Source: an uncultured Syntrophomonadaceae bacterium (lineage in GTDB: Bacteria > Bacillota > Syntrophomonadia > Syntrophomonadales > Syntrophomonadaceae). From it: DNA of 9,881 nucleotides. The stretch is taken from the NCBI GenBank assembly GCA_944391275.1, contig CALXSZ010000138.1, positions 1 to 9,881 of the forward strand. The letters are read 5' to 3'. The notes beneath the pieces are model-generated. The model did not search any database. It was given only the letters and a program-made list of their open reading frames with translations, and was not told where the DNA came from. The translations under genes and the position numbers were made by a program. Shown in pieces: positions 7,288-9,881 of this stretch (position 1 is its first letter; the number at the start of each line of letters is the position of its first letter).

Positions 7288-7617
7288 TTAAAAATCATTT
7301 TTTATGTCAACATCCATTCGTTTTTTTAAATTGTAAAAAAGGTCGCCATTAATCTGGATAACACTTCTCTTTCCATCTCGAAATTTAATCGCTACTTCGT
7401 AGGTCGAACCCTCCATCCCTCCAAAAGAAGAATAGTGATCTACTCTCTCAAGTACACGATAACTTTCTACTGTGACAGGGCAAAGCTCCAGGTATTTAGA
7501 TTGCCTAATCCAATGATGCTTTAATTTAATGCCAATAAAATAGTAAGGTTTATCCCAACCATAAACTTCTTTCCCAAAATAATCTCCACGAACCACTTTC
7601 CCTCCACATAAAAACAT
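7288..7617 (-). CDS. Small protein of unknown function, tandem copy B
   Basis: 109-residue paralogue of copy A, one repeat unit upstream. Residues about 45-109 are almost unchanged (LCPVTVESYRVLERVD, then EVAIKFRDGKRSVIQI), and so is the N-terminal VVRGDYFGKEV. Residues 19-44 differ strongly: YGWDKPYYFIGIKLKHHWIR here against WGETKPLYYIGIQIKGFWWT in copy A. The hydrophobic pattern is kept while charged and aromatic positions change. The start at 7617 is chosen as for copy A, using the GAGGAGGG just upstream. It is the first gene downstream of the likely promoter at 7834-7806, with a long hairpin in its leader. No terminator separates it from copy A, so the two are probably cotranscribed. Function is unknown; no membrane segment or signal peptide is seen. 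Confidence 0.8.
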   Translation of the reverse strand: MFLCGGKVVRGDYFGKEVYGWDKPYYFIGIKLKHHWIRQSKYLELCPVTVESYRVLERVDHYSSFGGMEGSTYEVAIKFRDGKRSVIQINGDLFYNLKKRMDVDIKNDF

Positions 7618-7714
7618 TTCTTCCCTCCTCATTTTATCCTTCAGGATATGTTTTGATTTTACCCTATGTATGTTTTCTATTTTTAAAGACTCATAAACAT
7701 GCGGCGTTGTAAAG

Positions 7715-7744
7715 AAGCGCTTTCTTCAAGAAAAGAAAGCGCTT
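7715..7744 (-). promoter_or_regulatory. Long stable hairpin in the leader of small gene B
   Basis: Arms 7715-7726 and 7733-7744 are perfectly complementary over 12 bases (AAGCGCTTTCTT/AAGAAAGCGCTT) with a 6-base loop. Neither strand has a strong T-tract: the plus strand has TTTT and the minus strand CTTT. It could be a weak bidirectional terminator, an attenuator or an mRNA-stabilising hairpin. Its GCGCTTT core is shared with the terminator at 6846-6869, so the two hairpins bracket the tandem duplication. Confidence 0.6.
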
Positions 7745-7805
7745 TTACCTAAATACTTACGTTGTTTCGCGCTGTGAATCACTAAACTATAAAAGGTTTT
7801 TTTCT

Positions 7806-7834
7806 ATTATAGTAAGATAGTCGCTATTTGTTTA
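7806..7834 (-). promoter_or_regulatory. Likely sigma-A-type promoter for the small genes
   Basis: On the minus strand a -35 element TAAACA (7834-7829, four of six matches to consensus) is followed by exactly 17 bases and a perfect TATAAT (7811-7806). Transcription would begin near 7799, cross the leader hairpin and enter small gene B, then A. This would let the small genes be expressed independently of the late tail operon, as moron genes are. Confidence 0.55.
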
Positions 7835-8010
7835 TGAAATTCTTCTACTATTTTTTTTTATTTTCCCCATAGATTTAAGGGAATTCTTATGTATTTCATC
7901 GTTTTTTGTTTGTATTTGTCATTTTTCTGTCGTAATCAAGAATTGAGTCCTTGTTTCAAAGAACCGGATACGCTTTTGAATTACGCACACCATTCAAAAC
8001 CGCTCTTTCT

Positions 8011-9642
8011 TTAGGCCAGCACCAAACTTCCCTTCTCTTTGCCATTTGCCAGAGCTTCATACAAACCGTTCTTTAGCTGATCAATTACCGGCGCCGCGTC
8101 ATTGGCATTTTTCACATTCATGTGATTGACCATTTCAATACGGATGTTCGCCGTGGTGTACTCGTTGGCCGGTTTTTCCTCCGCCAGCTGCCGGATCCGT
8201 TCCAATGTTTCTTCATCCAGACGGAAAATTGGCGTTTCTTCTTCCAAAGATTCCGCACGGTTATAACTGCCTGTGTACCCTCTTTCCGTTGTTGCCGTTT
8301 CCATTTCTATTTCCGAAATGCCATTCACCCTCTCCAACATACGGTTAAAGTCGCTTAACAGTTGCTGAGATTGACCGAGCGTTTCGTTAAAAGCATTTAA
8401 CTCTTTTTCCCAGTTATCGGAAGATACATAAGCTACATTCGACGTTGCATCCGACGCACTCAATGCCATACTGGAATCATTGAACGCCATGCTGGTGTCG
8501 CCCAACGCCGCGCTTGAATTGTTTAAATTTAAACTGGAGTTATTCAATTCTATAGCAGAATCGTTCAATACTGCGCCGGAATTCATCACTTCCTCGCTCG
8601 AAGTCATTCCACCGCCGATTCCAAAAGAGCTTAATCCATCCGAAATCTGTGCGGACTTCTGGTCGCCCCATTCCGCGCCCGAAGCAAAAGCCTCTCCGAC
8701 CCAGTTTTCCCCAAAAGTTTCATAGGTATGAAAACCTTTGGTAAATTCCGCCCCAACGTCCTTAAATTGGGTATTTTGTATGGTGTCTTGCGCCTCCTGG
8801 GCTTTTTGAGCAAAATGGTCCGCCGCCCATTCCCAACTGGTGGTATCGATTTCCACAAAGGGCAGTTTGTTTAAAAGCTCCATAATTTTGAGATTGATAT
8901 TGGCTACAGTTTCCGCCAAAGACCAAAACTGATACTGAATATTGGCAATCGCCACTGAAAAAAAGGATTTTATATTGCTTCCAACGGCTGACGCCCCATT
9001 AATGATTCCCAAAAAGATATTTGCAACCGACAATCCCAGATTTTTAAAGAATTGAATAACGACATTGATCGCCCCGCAAATCACGCCGAAGCCGCTGTCC
9101 GCCACGCCGGTAAATTTTGCAACCGCCGACGCCGCTGCAAACAACACGCCCACCAAAGCCATAATCCCCATTACGATCCAAGTGACCGGGCTCGCCAGTA
9201 ATGTAGAGTTAAAAACTAATGTTGCAGCTGATACAGAAGCCGTCTTTCCCCTTAAATCTCCTAATCCCATAGACATAATTTGAGTTGCCAATTTAAATCC
9301 TTTCATTGCTTTTTTAGCTAAATTTGTTGTATTTTCTACTATACTTACCCATCGCGCTGCTATCTGAAAAACGCCAAAAGCGCCCCCAAAACCTAAAATC
9401 AACGGAAGGAGAATGGAAAAATTGTCAATTAAGAACCCTAGGGCCGTTAACAGAGGCGGCAGCGCTACCGAAGCGATCGAAACGAGCGTATTGTTCAGTT
9501 GTTCCAGGGTCTGGTCAATCGTTTCCCAGCCTTCCAGGTTGCTTAAACTTTCATTCCCCTGCACAAAGTCCACTGTATATTCCACCACCGTATTCGGCAA
9601 AAAACTTTGTAATAAAATATCCATCGCTGCAAATCTTTCCAT
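8011..9642 (-). CDS. Second tape-measure-like protein, lacking the N-terminal domain (TMP2)
   Basis: 543-residue paralogue of the C-terminal two thirds of TMP1. After a short unique start, residues about 50-95, 140-175 and 185-225 are strongly hydrophobic. The SPVTWIVMGIMALVGVLFA core at 151-169 aligns with the CPISWILGLVIALVGAF core of TMP1, and later parts match in order: a Gly/Glu/Phe segment (FGENWVGEAFASGAEWGD, 310-327) and the C-terminal IRIEMVNHMN (500-509). It differs by a run of seven-residue repeats at 355-396 and a charged helix near 467-490. No counterpart of TMP1 residues 1-200 is present. The start at 9642 has a strong AAGGAGGA site. It could be an alternative tape measure, a separate membrane-insertion protein, or the C-terminal remnant of an ancestral tape measure split by insertion. 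The open frame argues against simple decay. Confidence 0.82.
   Translation of the reverse strand: MERFAAMDILLQSFLPNTVVEYTVDFVQGNESLSNLEGWETIDQTLEQLNNTLVSIASVALPPLLTALGFLIDNFSILLPLILGFGGAFGVFQIAARWVSIVENTTNLAKKAMKGFKLATQIMSMGLGDLRGKTASVSAATLVFNSTLLASPVTWIVMGIMALVGVLFAAASAVAKFTGVADSGFGVICGAINVVIQFFKNLGLSVANIFLGIINGASAVGSNIKSFFSVAIANIQYQFWSLAETVANINLKIMELLNKLPFVEIDTTSWEWAADHFAQKAQEAQDTIQNTQFKDVGAEFTKGFHTYETFGENWVGEAFASGAEWGDQKSAQISDGLSSFGIGGGMTSSEEVMNSGAVLNDSAIELNNSSLNLNNSSAALGDTSMAFNDSSMALSASDATSNVAYVSSDNWEKELNAFNETLGQSQQLLSDFNRMLERVNGISEIEMETATTERGYTGSYNRAESLEEETPIFRLDEETLERIRQLAEEKPANEYTTANIRIEMVNHMNVKNANDAAPVIDQLKNGLYEALANGKEKGSLVLA
8455..8580 (-). repeat. Six tandem seven-residue repeats within TMP2
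   Basis: Residues 355-396 read as consecutive heptads SGAVLND, SAIELNN, SSLNLNN, SSAALGD, TSMAFND, SSMALSA, with a weaker seventh. Consensus is S-(S/A)-x-x-(L/F)-(N/G)-(N/D). One hydrophobic residue per seven, with Ser and Asn elsewhere, is unlike a standard coiled coil (which needs two) and suggests a solenoid-like or extended spacer. TMP1 has a Gly-rich segment at the corresponding place. Confidence 0.8.
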
Positions 9643-9667
9643 TTATTCTTCCTCCTTTTCCGTGCAT

Positions 9668-9693
9668 AAAAAAATCCGAGCCCCCGCCCGGAT
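9668..9693 (-). terminator. Intrinsic terminator upstream of TMP2
   Basis: On the minus strand ATCCGGGC (9693-9686) pairs with GCTCGGAT (9681-9674), eight pairs including one G-T, around a GGGG loop. A run of T follows (9674-9668 as A on the plus strand). It ends about 25 bases before the TMP2 start codon, too close for an ordinary promoter between. An A-rich CAACAAAAA linker and a smaller hairpin (9719-9725 with 9732-9738) separate it from the upstream gene. Confidence 0.8.
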
Positions 9694-9759
9694 CGTTTTG
9701 TTGTTTTTGTTGTTTTTCTTTCCCCTCGCCTGGGGAAACACCCGATCTTTCCTCCCAGA

Positions 9760-9881
9760 TTATTCTTTGGGTTCGTCCTCTTTCATCGCTTCCCGAAATA
9801 TAAAATATTCATCGTTCGCTAATTGCAGGAAACTTTCTTTGCCGTCCTTAAACTGCACTCGGACAATATGCGTATGCTCCG
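9760..9881 (-). CDS. C-terminal end of a small protein, divergent copy C of the A/B family (runs off the right edge)
   Basis: Only the last 39 codons are in the window, ending at a TAA at 9762-9760. The visible protein reads EHTHIVRVQFKDGKESFLQL, then ANDEYFIFREAM and an acidic tail EDEPKE. It aligns without gaps to the end of copies A and B (STYEVAIKFRDGKRSVIQI, then NGDLFYNLKKRM): T, V, F, DGK, S, Q, D and final M are shared, and most other positions are conservative. I therefore assign it to the same family. Like copy A it lies just upstream of an intrinsic terminator and then a tape-measure-like gene. The start, full length and state of the N-terminal variable segment cannot be seen. Function is unknown. 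Confidence 0.7.
   Translation of the reverse strand, partial: EHTHIVRVQFKDGKESFLQLANDEYFIFREAMKEDEPKE

Larger units (their letters stand above)
6874..7701 (-). repeat. Exact 414-bp tandem duplication carrying small genes A and B
   Basis: Unit 1 is 6874-7287 and unit 2 is 7288-7701, head to tail with no spacer. Each unit runs from the TAA stop through the gene, its ribosome site and about 84 bases of upstream DNA ending in AAACATG. Outside one variable stretch the units differ at only a handful of positions: three substitutions and one 3-base indel in the 3' half of the gene, and about four substitutions upstream. Insertions and deletions cancel, so the period stays 414. The boundaries fit an unequal recombination or slippage event that copied the gene with its leader. 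Confidence 0.92.
7702..8010. other. AT-rich non-coding gap between TMP2 and the small genes
   Basis: About 310 bases with no supported gene, in a region otherwise packed with genes. It holds a likely leftward promoter (7806-7834) and a 12-bp hairpin (7715-7744). There is also an imperfect long stem in which 7931-7939 pairs with 7976-7985 around a smaller inner hairpin (about 7946-7965). That last structure follows the TMP2 stop but lacks a T-tract, so I do not call it a terminator. Base composition is clearly more A/T-rich than the flanking TMP2 gene. Confidence 0.6.

Noticed and set aside
6874..7617. Small genes as the frameshifted tail assembly chaperone pair usually found before a tape measure
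   Set aside because: The two are near-identical tandem copies, each with its own ribosome site, and they lack the helical chaperone character and an overlapping slippery frame.
6874..7701. Reading the tandem repeat as a CRISPR array, an insertion sequence or phage attachment sites
   Set aside because: There are only two units of 414 bp, each containing a full gene, with no short repeat-spacer pattern, transposase or terminal inverted repeat.
7931..7985. Imperfect stem-loop after TMP2 as a terminator
   Set aside because: The outer arms have a bulge, the inner stem has wobbles, and no T-tract follows on the minus strand.
7910..8000. Minus-strand 24-codon frame starting ATGGTGTGC after TMP2
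   Set aside because: No ribosome site and no recognisable sequence; it runs through the imperfect stem structure.
7889..8014. Plus-strand 41-codon frame beginning MYFIVFCLYLSFFC, with a weak AGGG upstream
   Set aside because: Opposite to all other genes, it ends inside the TMP2 stop region, lies in AT-rich DNA where short hydrophobic frames arise by chance, and has only a poor ribosome site.
9719..9738. Seven-base-pair hairpin (TTTCCCC/GGGGAAA) as a terminator of copy C
   Set aside because: It is followed by an A-rich CAACAAAAA stretch rather than T residues; the hairpin at 9668-9693 is the convincing terminator.
9324..9803. Plus-strand frame of 159 codons crossing the start of TMP2 and the terminator
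   Set aside because: It is low-complexity and Pro/Ser-rich, antisense to TMP2, and runs through the terminator and the end of copy C.

Overview
The window is the distal tail and baseplate part of a contractile-tail prophage, or of a tailocin derived from one. All genes are read leftward on the minus strand. The gene order and protein signatures match the xkdO to xkdV block of Bacillus PBSX-like elements. The strong AGGAGG-type ribosome sites, frequent TTG starts, LysM baseplate protein and YmfQ-type protein point to a Bacillota (Firmicutes) host, probably Clostridia or a relative. I cannot name a species. Capsid, tail sheath and tube, lysis and integration genes are outside the window, so an intact phage and a tailocin cannot be told apart here.

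Layout in transcription order, right to left. (1) 9881-9760: C-terminal end of a small protein of unknown function (copy C). (2) 9693-9668: intrinsic terminator. (3) 9642-8011: tape-measure-like protein without the usual N-terminal domain (TMP2). (4) 8010-7702: AT-rich non-coding gap with a likely promoter and a long hairpin. (5) 7701-6874: exact 414-bp tandem duplication carrying two copies (B and A) of the same small-protein family as copy C. (6) 6869-6836: a second intrinsic terminator. (7) 6812-5034: tape measure protein with an N-terminal domain (TMP1). (8) 5005-881: compact, overlapping baseplate operon of LysM protein (XkdP-like), hub (XkdQ-like), DUF2577 (XkdR-like), DUF2634 (XkdS-like), baseplate J (XkdT-like) and YmfQ/DUF2313 (XkdU-like). 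(9) 880 to the left edge: tail fibre, N-terminal 293 residues.

TMP1 would set tail-tube length and occupy the tube lumen. The XkdP/Q/R proteins would form the hub and central baseplate. XkdS, gpJ-like and XkdU would form the wedges that bind the sheath and fibres, and the fibre would contact the cell surface. The junctions from 5005 to 881 overlap or abut, so translation is probably coupled.

The unusual part is 5034-9881. The arrangement small protein, terminator, tape-measure-like gene occurs twice. The two tape measures are diverged paralogues of different architecture. The tandem small genes are nearly identical except for one sharply bounded variable segment of about 26 codons.
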